DNA of 64,000 bases, from the NCBI RefSeq assembly GCF_900105395.1, contig NZ_LT629775.1, positions 8,459,501 to 8,523,500 on the forward strand, in the 5' to 3' direction. Below the pieces are notes generated by a model, which saw nothing but the letters and a program-made list of their open reading frames with translations, was not told the DNA's origin and did not search any database. A program made the position numbers and the translations under genes. Numbering within the stretch: position 1 is the stretch's first letter; every line of letters begins with the position of its first letter. The stretch is from Streptomyces sp. TLI_053 (GTDB taxonomy: Bacteria; Actinomycetota; Actinomycetes; Streptomycetales; Streptomycetaceae). Positions 8,574-16,297 of the stretch are shown piece after piece.

Positions 8574-9569
8574 TTACGGGAGCGGGTCGCCCGCCGGGCC
8601 GGTCGGGCTGTCCGCGGCCGGCCCGAACAGCCGCACCGAGGAGGCCAGCCCGTACAGCGCGCTCAGGGTCGCCTGTGCCGGGAGCCGCAGACAGGCCGAG
8701 AGCTCCACGATCTCCGCCGCCTTCCCGCTCGGGGCGACCACCTGCTGCGCGACGAGCTGCTGGGTGCCGCCCTCGGCGAGGCACGCCTTGTCGGGCTCGA
8801 CGGGTCGGAGCAGCGTCGAGCGCTTCGCGGCCTCGGTGGCGGCCTTCTCGTCCCGGATCACCCGGACCGAGACCATCGCCGCGTTGTCGAACAGCCCTCC
8901 CGCCGCAAGACAGACCTGCGGCCGTTCGCCGTTGCGGATCTGGCAGCCGGGCTCCCAGAACATGGGCTGGGAGGCGACGTAGCCGACGGACTCGGGGCGT
9001 CCGGGGGTGGCGAGGACGGTGAGGTCGGACCAGGCGTCCGGGACGTCCATGATCACCCCGTCCAGGGCGGTGAACCGGACCGGCCTGGACGGCGTGACCC
9101 CGTCGCCCGTCTGGTCCCCTGTCGCGCCGCCGTCGGTGCCACCGGTGGCGGCGTCGGCCGAGGCACTCACCGAGGGCTCGGGGAAGGCGGTCGGTGCGTT
9201 CGTGGGTGTCCCGGTGGATGTTCCGGCGGGCGGCATCGCGCCCGAGGCCGGTCCGGAGGCGGCCGGGCCGAGCACGGTCCCCGTCGGTCCGGGGGCGAGC
9301 GCCGGTGCGGCGGCCAGTACGGCGGCGGTCAGGCCGACCGCGAGTCCGGCCGCGAGCGCCGCCCGCCGTCGGCGCCGCCGGGCCAGGGCGGCCCGCGCCA
9401 GTACCCGCTCCATCCGGTCCGCGGGCGCGGGCAGGTGGGGCGGGGCCAGCTGGAGCAGCACCCGCAGCTCGTCCGCCACCTCGTGGTCGTCGGCCACCGC
9501 CCGGTCCAGGGCCGTCTCACGGTCGAGAGCCGCCTCGCGTTCCCACTCGGCGAAGTCATGCTCCGTCAC
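8574..9569 (-). CDS. Single-pass membrane protein paired with SigE-family sigma factor
   Basis: 331 residues: an acidic N-terminal cytoplasmic segment of about 80 residues, a basic ARRRRRR stop followed by one membrane helix (about 90-112), a Thr/Pro/Ala-rich linker, and an extracytoplasmic domain with four cysteines (PGCQIRNG, PQVCLAAG, KACLAEGG, ELSACLRL) that could form two disulfides. The GTG at 9569 overlaps the end of the sigma gene by 14 bp, so the two are translationally coupled. By position it may be an anti-sigma regulator, but no HxxxCxxC zinc motif is present, so this is inference. Confidence 0.7.
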   Translation of the reverse strand: MTEHDFAEWEREAALDRETALDRAVADDHEVADELRVLLQLAPPHLPAPADRMERVLARAALARRRRRRAALAAGLAVGLTAAVLAAAPALAPGPTGTVLGPAASGPASGAMPPAGTSTGTPTNAPTAFPEPSVSASADAATGGTDGGATGDQTGDGVTPSRPVRFTALDGVIMDVPDAWSDLTVLATPGRPESVGYVASQPMFWEPGCQIRNGERPQVCLAAGGLFDNAAMVSVRVIRDEKAATEAAKRSTLLRPVEPDKACLAEGGTQQLVAQQVVAPSGKAAEIVELSACLRLPAQATLSALYGLASSVRLFGPAADSPTGPAGDPLP

Positions 9570-10077
9570 GACGACCCCCGTCCAGCAGCAGTTCCCTGGC
9601 CGGAAGCTTGCCGCGCAGCGCCTGCAGGGCGCGGTGCGTCTGGCTCTTGACGGTGCCCGGGGTGCAGCCCAGCGCCTCGGCGGTGTCTTCCACACTGAGG
9701 TCCTCGAAGAACCTCAGCACCACCACGGCCCGCTGCCGGGCCGGAAGCGCCCGCACCGCGGCGGCGACCACCTGGCTGGTCACCACCTCGTCGAACGGGT
9801 CCGCGACCGTCGGCGGCTCCGGCAGCCGGTCGTGCGGAAGCTCGCCCTGCCAGCGGCGGCGCCACCAGGAGACGTGCGAGTTCACCAGTACCCGGCGGAC
9901 GTACGCCTCGGGCCGATCGATCGAGACCTGCTCCCAGCGCGGCCAGACCTTGGCCAGCGCCGTCTGCAGCAGGTCCTCGGCCAGGTACGGGTCGCCGGTC
10001 AGCAGCCACGCCATCCTGAGCAGCCGAGGGCTGCGGGCGGCGACGAACTCCTCGAAGTCCGGTCTCGCTTCGCTCAT
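9556..10077 (-). CDS. SigE-family ECF RNA polymerase sigma factor
   Basis: 173 residues with the actinomycete SigE-family pattern: region 2 (FEEFVAARSPRLLRMAWLL, YLAEDLLQTALAKVWPRW, YVRRVLVNSHVSWWRRR) and region 4 helix-turn-helix (LSVEDTAEALGCTPGTVKSQ). It directs RNA polymerase to a small regulon, probably including its own operon. It overlaps the downstream membrane protein gene; the small secreted protein gene follows. A candidate ECF-type promoter lies at 10201-10228. Confidence 0.92.
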   Translation of the reverse strand: MSEARPDFEEFVAARSPRLLRMAWLLTGDPYLAEDLLQTALAKVWPRWEQVSIDRPEAYVRRVLVNSHVSWWRRRWQGELPHDRLPEPPTVADPFDEVVTSQVVAAAVRALPARQRAVVVLRFFEDLSVEDTAEALGCTPGTVKSQTHRALQALRGKLPARELLLDGGRRDGA

Positions 10078-10629
10078 CCCGACGCCCCCGCCATGCTGTT
10101 CCCGCCACCGTCTCCGTGATCCGCGCCGCCAGGTCGCTGGCGGCGGTCCTGCCGGTCGGCCATGGCCGCCGGATCCTCGCTCTCGTTCTCACGGCTGCTG
10201 AACGCGCTGGGGTCGGCGCCGGGTTGCCTGTCCGACCGGTCTATTTTCGCGGGTGGCCAGGTCGGGGCCCGCGGCGGGGTCGGTTCTGGCGGTCCCCCGG
10301 CAGTCCCTTGCGGCCCGTGGCGGCCCTGCCGGCGCGGTGCGGGTGGGGCACGGGGCGGGGGAGCGCACGAAGAGGCGCGAAGCCGCTCCGGGCGGGCGCG
10401 AACGCTGGACGGCCCGCGAGCCGGCCGGGACTCGGCCGGGCGGCGAGCGGGCCGTGGTCACCACGATCCGCCCGCCACCGCGACCCGCCAAGGGCGCGCG
10501 AACGGCGCCCGGGCGCACCGGCCGGGCGCGCCGGGTGAGGCCCGGCTCCGGCCCCGCGCCGGTCCGCTCTCCGCCCGTGGCCGGTCCGCCGCCCGTCCGT
10601 GGCCGTTCCGCCGGCGGGGCCGGCCGCGG
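10078..10629. other. Gene-free intergenic stretch, 552 bp
   Basis: No open frame here looks coding; the frames on both strands are Arg/Pro/Gly-rich shadows. The most AT-rich part (CTATTTTCGC near 10241) lies upstream of the sigma operon and may hold its promoter. The rest is GC-rich with short GGCCGG words and no clear hairpin at the end of the M1 peptidase gene. Confidence 0.5.
10201..10228 (-). promoter_or_regulatory. Candidate ECF promoter for SigE operon
   Basis: On the minus strand GGCAACC (10228-10222) is followed after 17 bp by CGTT (10204-10201), similar to the AAC/CGT boxes typical of ECF sigma promoters. The leader to the sigma start would be about 115 bases. Short motifs like this arise by chance, so support is weak. 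Confidence 0.3.
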
Positions 10630-12231
10630 TCAGAGCGTCCCCGAGCCCTTCGGCGCACCTCCGGCCCGCCGTGCCGCACCCGGATCGACCGGATCCACCG
10701 TCCAGTCGGGGTGCCCCGGCATGGGCGGGGTCCGCTCGCCGTAGAGCCAGTCGCGCAGGAAGCCGCCCAGGGACTGCCCGGAGACCTCGTCCGCCGTGCG
10801 CAGGAAGTCCGCGGTGGTGGCGGTGCCGTTCCGGTGGCGCCGCAGGAAGGCCCGCTCGATCCGGTCGAACATCTCGGGCCCGACCCGCTCCCGCAGCGCG
10901 AACAGCACCAGCGCGCCGCCGGTGTACCGCTGGCTGTCGAACAGCGTCGCGGCGGTCGGTGCGGCCACCGGCCCGGAGTCGTGGCGCCACTGGTCGCCCT
11001 GGGCGTAGAGGCTCCGCATCCGGTCGGTGAGGGTGGTGAAGCCGCCGGAGTCCGGCCAGCCGCGCTCGTAGCGGTACATCAGACCGTAGAAGTCGGCGTG
11101 GCCCTCGTTCAGCCACAGATCGGCCCAGGTGCCCGGGGTGACGCTGTTCCCGAACCACGAGTGGACCAGCTCGTGCATCATGTGCGAGCCGATCTGCCGC
11201 TCCGGCTGGCGCAGGAAGTTCGGCTTGTAGAGCGTGAGCGTCTGCGTCTCCAGTCCGGTGAAGTCGAACGCCGCCGGATCGTCGGTGTCGGCCGGCAGCA
11301 GCCCGTACGTCTCGAACGGGAACGCGCCGAGGTGCCGCTCGGCCCAGTCCAGCTGGGCGGGCGTCAGGGCGAGCGCGGGCTCCAGGTCGGCGGCCCGCGC
11401 GGCGGGCACGACATCGCGCAGCGGCAGCCCGTCCGGGCCCTGGCGTTCACGGACCGTGTAGCGGCCGACGGAGGCCTGGAGCAGCTCGGTCGCCATCGGC
11501 TCGCGCGACCGGTAGCGCCGGGTGGTGGTGCCGTCGGAGTGCGGCTCGGTGGCGACCGGCTGACCGTTGGCCACCCCGTACAGCTCGTCCGGCGCGGTGA
11601 TCGCGACGCTGAAGCGGGCCTTGTCGCCAGGCCGGTCGTTGCACGGGAACACGGTGTGCGCGCCGTCGGGCTGGCCGGCCACCGCGAAGCCGTCCGGCGT
11701 CACCACCCAGCCCGTGTGCGGCAGCGCGGCCCGCGGGTCGGCGGTGTACTCGACCTCGACCCGCAGCACGGCCCCGGCGCGGACCGGCCGCGCCGGGACC
11801 ACGGTCAGCTTCTCGTCGTGCGTCCGGAAGCCGGCCGGCCGCCCGTCGACCCGGACGGCGTGCACGTCCAGGCCGAGCGCGTCCAGCTCCAGGCTCGGCA
11901 GCGCGGTGCGGGCCCGGGCGGTCATCGCCGTAGTGGCGTCGACCGTCCTGGTCGCGGGGCGGTAGGTGAAGGCGAGGTCGTAGGACTGGGCGTCGTAGTC
12001 GGTGGTGCCGAGGGCGGGGAAGACCGGGTCCGCGGCCGGCGGCGGGCCCGCGCCCGCGCTGTCCGTGCCCGGGCTGTCCGCGCCCGGGCTGTCCGTGGCC
12101 GGGGTGCCCGCGCTCGGGCTGTCCGTGGCCGGGGTGCCCGCAGCCGGGCTGCCCGCGGCCGCCGGGGCCAGACCGAGCGGTACCGCCGCGAGCGCGAGCG
12201 CGGCGGCGAGGACGGAACGGTGCCAGGACAA
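10630..12231 (-). CDS. Secreted M1-family zinc metallopeptidase
   Basis: A 533-residue exported aminopeptidase-type enzyme. It begins with a signal peptide (SVLAAALALAAVPLGLAP), then a degenerate repeat of SPAAGTPATDSP type (encoded by 12-18 bp repeats near 12055-12145), and an M1 catalytic domain. The zinc site HELVHSWFG (HExxH) is followed by NEGHADF supplying the third ligand, and a C-terminal YTGGALVLFALRE segment. The TTG at 12231 is chosen because GAGAGG sits eight bases upstream; a GTG at 12240 is the alternative. Homologues cleave N-terminal residues from peptides outside the cell. Confidence 0.9.
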   Translation of the reverse strand: MSWHRSVLAAALALAAVPLGLAPAAAGSPAAGTPATDSPSAGTPATDSPGADSPGTDSAGAGPPPAADPVFPALGTTDYDAQSYDLAFTYRPATRTVDATTAMTARARTALPSLELDALGLDVHAVRVDGRPAGFRTHDEKLTVVPARPVRAGAVLRVEVEYTADPRAALPHTGWVVTPDGFAVAGQPDGAHTVFPCNDRPGDKARFSVAITAPDELYGVANGQPVATEPHSDGTTTRRYRSREPMATELLQASVGRYTVRERQGPDGLPLRDVVPAARAADLEPALALTPAQLDWAERHLGAFPFETYGLLPADTDDPAAFDFTGLETQTLTLYKPNFLRQPERQIGSHMMHELVHSWFGNSVTPGTWADLWLNEGHADFYGLMYRYERGWPDSGGFTTLTDRMRSLYAQGDQWRHDSGPVAAPTAATLFDSQRYTGGALVLFALRERVGPEMFDRIERAFLRRHRNGTATTADFLRTADEVSGQSLGGFLRDWLYGERTPPMPGHPDWTVDPVDPGAARRAGGAPKGSGTL

Positions 12232-12607
12232 GGTGATCACCTCTCTCGTGTCGGACGGTCCCGCGCCGATCGGGGCGGGCCGCTTCCGGTGAGCGATCTT
12301 CTGGGCACGGAACGTAGCAGAGCCCTCCGACAACGCCCACCCCTCCGCTCCCGGCCCGCACGAACCGCCCCGGACCCGTCGGCCCCGACCCGGGCGACAC
12401 GCGGCCGTCCCCCGGACGGACCACCATGGTGGCCGAGCGGCTGCGCAGTGTCATACCTTCGAAGAGTTCCGCCCCCTGACGGGCGGGACCACGGCCGTCG
12501 GAGAACCTGGCCAGGTCCGGCGGCCGTACTCGTGCCCGCGTGCGGAGCCGGCGCCCCCGCGTCCGCTCCGCACGCGCGCGGCGTCCCGCGCCGCCCGCAC
12601 TGCTCGT

Positions 12608-12649
12608 CGTGCACTGCTTCTCGTGCGCTCCTTCTCGTGCATTGCTTCT
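12608..12649. repeat. Three 14-bp tandem repeats upstream of PfkB kinase
   Basis: CGTGCACTGCTTCT, CGTGCGCTCCTTCT and CGTGCATTGCTTCT lie head-to-tail 88-129 bp upstream of the kinase start, inside the 505-bp gap 12232-12736. The rest of that gap contains no gene I can support. The repeats might be a stacked operator. Confidence 0.5.
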
Positions 12650-12736
12650 AGCGCTTCGTCGGCCACCTCGTAGGCTGGGCAGCCGCGTCGGCCGCCCGCA
12701 GCCCCGCCGGCGCACCGGACCGGCAGGAGCAGCCCC

Positions 12737-13624
12737 GTGACCAGCCCGCACTTCGTGGTGATCGGCGAGTGCGTCGCCGACGTCGTCCGCACGGACGGCG
12801 CGCCCGATGTCGTCCACCCCGGCGGGAGCCCGGCCAACGTCGCCTACGGGCTGGGCCGGCTGGGCGAGCCCGTCGCCCTGCTCACCCAGCTCGCCGACGA
12901 CCGGTACGGCCGACTGATCCGCGCGCACCTGGAGTCCGCCGGTGTGACCCTGTTGTCCCCGGCGGCCAGCGGGGACGCTCCGCGCACCCCCTCGGCGGTC
13001 GTGCGGCTGGACGAGCAGGGGCGGGCCCAGTACGCCTTCGACATCGGCTGGACCCTCCCGCCGGTCGAACTGCCGTGTTCCCCGCGGCACCTGCACATCG
13101 GTTCGATCGCCGCCGTCACCGCGCCGGGGGCGGCGGCCGTGCTCGCCCTGGTCGAGCGGTGGAGCGGCCGGGCCGGTGTGAGCTACGACCCCAATGTGCG
13201 GCCCGCGTTGATGGGCGAGCACGACGAAGCCGTCCGCCGGGTGGAGCGCTGCGTGGCGCTCAGCGATCTGGTCAAGGCCAGCGACGAGGATCTCGACTGG
13301 CTCTACCCGGGCCGGGATCCGGAGGAGGTGGCCCGGCACTGGCTCGGCCTCGGCCCGGCCACCGTCGCGGTCACCCGCGGGCCGGCCGGGGCCTTCGCGC
13401 TCACCGCCGACGGTCGCCGGGTCGAGGCGCCCGCCCGCACCGTCGAGGTCGCCGACACGGTCGGCGCGGGCGACGCCTTCACCGCCGCGCTCCTGCACGC
13501 CCGCCGCACCGGCGCGGGCCTCGACGCCGCCCTGGCCTGTGCCACGGCCGCCGCCACCCTGACCGTCACCCGCCCCGGCGCGACGCCGCCCGATGCGGCC
13601 GAACTGGCTTCGGCTCTCGCCTGA
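12737..13624 (+). CDS. PfkB-family carbohydrate kinase (fructokinase-like)
   Basis: A 295-residue ribokinase-fold kinase. It opens with VVIGECVADVV and HPGGSPANVAYGLGRLG (PfkB signature 1, sugar-binding GG) and ends with DTVGAGDAF (signature 2, catalytic Asp and anion hole). ATP-dependent phosphorylation of a sugar such as fructose is expected; the exact sugar is not visible. The GTG at 12737 follows AGGAGC. No sugar transporter or regulator adjoins it. The palindrome array begins six bases after its stop. Confidence 0.88.
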   Translation: MTSPHFVVIGECVADVVRTDGAPDVVHPGGSPANVAYGLGRLGEPVALLTQLADDRYGRLIRAHLESAGVTLLSPAASGDAPRTPSAVVRLDEQGRAQYAFDIGWTLPPVELPCSPRHLHIGSIAAVTAPGAAAVLALVERWSGRAGVSYDPNVRPALMGEHDEAVRRVERCVALSDLVKASDEDLDWLYPGRDPEEVARHWLGLGPATVAVTRGPAGAFALTADGRRVEAPARTVEVADTVGAGDAFTAALLHARRTGAGLDAALACATAAATLTVTRPGATPPDAAELASALA

Positions 13625-13629
13625 GACGT

Positions 13630-13729
13630 TATTGGCAAACTGACCAATAGTGAAAGTATTGGGCAATTGACCAATAGGATACGTATTGGTTGAGTGTCCA
13701 ATAGCGTCCTGTTGGGTGCTTGCCCAACA
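13630..13729. repeat. Array of four palindromes TATTGG-N8-CCAATA at 27-bp period
   Basis: Copies at 13630-13649, 13657-13676 and 13684-13703 each have perfect 6-bp arms TATTGG/CCAATA around exactly 8 bp and repeat every 27 bp. A fourth, TGTTGG-N8-CCAACA, sits at 13710-13729 (26 bp on). The arms are conserved while the spacers (CAAACTGA, GCAATTGA, TTGAGTGT, GTGCTTGC) and linkers vary, as in multi-site protein-binding DNA. The block is strikingly AT-rich for this genome and lies in a convergent gap between the PfkB and YciI-like genes. It could be an operator, iteron or centromere-like array, or a series of RNA hairpins. Confidence 0.85.
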
Positions 13730-13847
13730 ATTGGGCTGAGCCACAGGCAGGGATCCCCCCGGCGTGGTGCTTGCAGCGATCGCGGTCCTGGTGCAGCTGT
13801 GCGGCTGCGCGGCCGTGGGCGTGAGCCGGCCCCGCTGCACGGTGTCG

Positions 13848-13901
13848 GTCCGCCCGGTCCGCCCGGTCCGCCCGGTCCGCCCGGATCGTTCGGATCGTTC
13901 G
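13848..13901. repeat. 9-bp tandem repeats
   Basis: Four copies of GTCCGCCCG (13848-13883) run directly into two of GATCGTTCG (13884-13901). Part of the repeat-filled, gene-free stretch 13625-14270. Confidence 0.85.
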
Positions 13902-14000
13902 GAGCCTGGGCCGACGGGCGCGGCCATGGGACGCGGAGGGCGAGGGGGCGGAACCTGCCGGGCCGGGCGGCCGAAAGCCGGAACGGGCCCGAGCCCGGTC

Positions 14001-14040
14001 AATCGTGCTCGACCGTGCTCGACCGTGCTCGACCGTGCTC
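14001..14040. repeat. 10-bp tandem repeats
   Basis: One AATCGTGCTC and three GACCGTGCTC units in tandem. Same gene-free stretch; no coding frame is credible. Confidence 0.85.
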
Positions 14041-14125
14041 GAAGCACCGTGTGAGCACCGACGGCCGCGGTTCTCCGCGAGCCGTCCCCCTGACCGGCGG
14101 CGACCGCGACGGCCCCTGCGGCCCA

Positions 14126-14147
14126 GGGCCCCGGGCCCCCGGGGCCC
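14126..14147. terminator. GC-rich hairpin downstream of YciI-like gene
   Basis: GGGCCCCGGG and its complement are separated by CC, about 125 bp beyond the stop of the minus-strand YciI-like gene. It could terminate that transcript, though the two-base centre means the real loop must open further. Confidence 0.4.
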
Positions 14148-14270
14148 CAGGAGCCGTCCTGATCGCCGCAGTGGTGCGTTCACCGGGAGGGTTGTTGGCC
14201 GCCGAAGGTCACGTTCGCGGTGGTCGTGCGGCATGTCGGTACGGGAGCGATCAACAGCGCTTCTCGGGCT

Positions 14271-14828
14271 TCAGGACGGCCGCCCGCCGAACTGCCAGTC
14301 GTGCACCTCGACGGCGGCGTACCGGTCCGGAGGCAGGACGGCGCGCGCTGTCTGCGGGTCCGGCGCGCGGAGCAGCGCCGCGGTGCCCAGCCAGGTCGCG
14401 CCGCTGTCGGAGAGCAGCGGCCCGTAGGCGATCAGCTCGTCAGGGTCGGGCGGTGCCACGAGGTCGGTGTCGTGTCCGGTGCCGAGGCCGAGCACCAGAT
14501 ACCGGTTCCCGCCGGTCCGGCCACCGGGGAAGTCCCACATGGTGCGCCCCAGGACGTTGCGCCATCGCCGTACCAGCACGTCCCGGTACATGCCGGCCTG
14601 GTAGCCGGGTTCGTCGAAGGCGAACGCGCGGGCGGCGGCAGGATCCGGCAGGTCGACGATGTGGACGCTGCCGGTGGCGGTCGCAGTGTCGCCGTCGCCG
14701 GAGAGGGTCGGGCCGCGGGCGATCATCTCTGTCGCGTACCGGTCCATGTAGGACCAGTGCTCCTCCCGCAGTTCCTCGCGCAGGCCCTCGGAGCCGGGCC
14801 GATCGCGGTGGTGGACGAAGAACTCCAT
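14271..14828 (-). CDS. YciI-like domain protein
   Basis: 185 residues. The first half (EFFVHHRDRPGSEGLREELR, EHWSYMDRYATEMIARGPTL, then GSVHIVDLPDPAAARAFAFD) follows the YciI/dimeric alpha-beta barrel pattern with the conserved His/Asp region; the second half is family-specific (WRNVLGRTMWDF). Function is unknown; YciI-type proteins may be small enzymes or accessory domains. The ATG at 14828 is supported by AGGAG 11-12 bases upstream. The open frame extends further upstream but without codon bias. Confidence 0.75.
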   Translation of the reverse strand: MEFFVHHRDRPGSEGLREELREEHWSYMDRYATEMIARGPTLSGDGDTATATGSVHIVDLPDPAAARAFAFDEPGYQAGMYRDVLVRRWRNVLGRTMWDFPGGRTGGNRYLVLGLGTGHDTDLVAPPDPDELIAYGPLLSDSGATWLGTAALLRAPDPQTARAVLPPDRYAAVEVHDWQFGGRPS

Positions 14829-14973
14829 GTCCGCAGGATCTCCTCGACGGGGTGGCCCGGTCGAGCGGTTTACCGATGCCGGGATCGCTGGGCGGACGAC
14901 GGGCGCTGGGCCGCCCGCGGTCCGGAGGACGGTGCTGGGATCGCGGCGGTCGCGGACGCGGCCGCGGAGCGCG

Positions 14974-15576
14974 TCAGTCCGGGGTGCCGTCGTGGGCGCG
15001 GCCAGGGGTGTTGGCGACCGCGCCGTCAACCGCGCCGTCGACCGCGCCGTCGACCGCGCCCAGGGGGCGGGTCAGCTGGGTCCCGGAGTCGAAGCTGCGG
15101 GCGGCCGTGAAGGTTCCGGTGAGGTCCGGGTGGCGGCCGAGGGCGGCGTGGGCGAGGGAGACGTCCTCCGGGGTGAGGCGGCGGGTGAGGCCGAGGTGCG
15201 GGGACCACCGGCCGGGGACGTAGTGGGCGGACGGTTCCTCGGCGCCGTCCAGGACCTCCCAGACACGTCGGTGGAGCTGCACCAGCTCGAGCGTGGGGAC
15301 GATCGACCAGCTGAGCACCCGGCGTCGGCTGCGGGCCGCGAAGGACAGCAGGCCGGTCAGCCGGACGGTCAACGGCAGTGCCTCGGCGAGGAGTTCGTCG
15401 AGCCGATCGGCGGCACCGGCGGGCATCCGGGCGCAGGCGGCCAGGGTGAGATGAGGCCGGTGCCCCTGGTGCTGGTTGTGGGCGAGACTGTCCACCCCCG
15501 CGTCCGCGAGCCGCTGCCACACGGTGCGCACGGCGTGGTCGAACGGCGGGTCGCAGAGCAGCTCAACCGTCTGCAC
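14974..15576 (-). CDS. 2'-5' RNA ligase / phosphodiesterase family protein
   Basis: 200 residues of the 2H phosphoesterase fold, with the two hallmark motifs HLTL and HLGL. Members act on 2'-5' or cyclic phosphodiester bonds in RNA or nucleotides; substrate unknown. The C-terminus ends in a GAVD repeat encoded by 12-bp tandem DNA repeats (15015-15060). Its start overlaps the end of the upstream GNAT gene by 14 bp, so the two are probably cotranscribed and translationally coupled. Confidence 0.85.
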   Translation of the reverse strand: MQTVELLCDPPFDHAVRTVWQRLADAGVDSLAHNQHQGHRPHLTLAACARMPAGAADRLDELLAEALPLTVRLTGLLSFAARSRRRVLSWSIVPTLELVQLHRRVWEVLDGAEEPSAHYVPGRWSPHLGLTRRLTPEDVSLAHAALGRHPDLTGTFTAARSFDSGTQLTRPLGAVDGAVDGAVDGAVANTPGRAHDGTPD

Positions 15577-16147
15577 GGGCCCCGCCCGGTCGGTGCGCCG
15601 GCGCGAGGTCCTTGCCGTACCAGATCTCGGCGTACGGGCTGTTGCCGTAGGCGGGTATCTCGCGGTAGCCGTGCCGGGTGTAGAGCGCGCGGGCCTCCAC
15701 CAGGTCGAGCCGGGTGTCCAGGACGATCCGGTGGGCTCCGAGGGACCGTGCCGCCTCCTCGACGGCGCCGAGCAGCCGGGCGCCGCCCCCGGTGCCGCGC
15801 CGGGACGGTCGGACGTACACCCGGGTCAGCTCGACGGTCGTGGCGTCGAGCACCCGCAGACCGGCGCAGGAATCGGCCTCGCCCGCGTACCGGCCGAGCA
15901 GGAAGAGCCCGGTGGGCGGGGCGAGGTGGTCGCTGGGGGTGTCGGCGAGGCCGGTCTCGATCTCCTCGGCCGTGCCGTCCCGGTCGAAGTGGAGCCGGTA
16001 GTAGCGGTTGGCGACGTCGACGAAGTACTCGCGCAGCAGCACCAGGGACTCGGCGGATCCGGGATCGGCGGGTGCGACCGCCCAGGAGTCCCCGGTGCCG
16101 TGTTCGGTGCTCGTCGTGCTCGTCGTGCTCGTCGTGCTCGTCGTCAT
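15563..16147 (-). CDS. GNAT family N-acetyltransferase with Thr/Ser repeat N-terminus
   Basis: 194 residues. The acetyl-CoA site is visible as LTRVYVRPSRRGTGGGARLL, followed by VLDTRLDLVEARALYTRHGY, the standard GNAT C-terminal half. The first residues are a TTS repeat encoded by 9-bp GTCGTGCTC units that could vary in copy number. The ATG at 16147 has no Shine-Dalgarno but GATAAT ends six bases upstream, so the transcript is probably leaderless. The gene overlaps the downstream RNA ligase-family gene. Substrate unknown. Confidence 0.87.
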   Translation of the reverse strand: MTTSTTSTTSTTSTEHGTGDSWAVAPADPGSAESLVLLREYFVDVANRYYRLHFDRDGTAEEIETGLADTPSDHLAPPTGLFLLGRYAGEADSCAGLRVLDATTVELTRVYVRPSRRGTGGGARLLGAVEEAARSLGAHRIVLDTRLDLVEARALYTRHGYREIPAYGNSPYAEIWYGKDLAPAHRPGGARADG

Positions 16148-16153
16148 GGGCGC

Positions 16154-16159
16154 ATTATC
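16154..16159 (-). promoter_or_regulatory. -10 box of leaderless promoter
   Basis: GATAAT on the minus strand, six bases before the ATG at 16147, the spacing expected when transcription begins at the A of the start codon. No ribosome binding site is present. A TTGGCG about 19 bp further upstream may be the -35 element. Confidence 0.6.
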
Positions 16160-16297
16160 GGGCGCCGTGCGCGCCGGGCGCCAACCCTTTTCGATCACCG
16201 ACGGGACCGTAGCCGCAGGTCGGGAGCGTGGTCCGGGGTGGGCCGGGTGGGTGACGGGTGGATTGGGTGCCCGGCGTGGCGGGGGAGCAGTGAAATC

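Noticed and set aside
10162..12651. 829-codon plus-strand frame
   Set aside because: Antisense to the M1 peptidase with its HExxH motif; no recognisable domain on the plus strand.
13630..13729. CRISPR array
   Set aside because: Units are palindromes of 20 bp with only 6-7 bp linkers and no spacer-length unique DNA; no cas genes nearby.
13629..14234. 201-codon minus-strand frame over the palindrome array
   Set aside because: Consists largely of translated tandem repeats, has no ribosome site and no domain; the array is better explained as non-coding.
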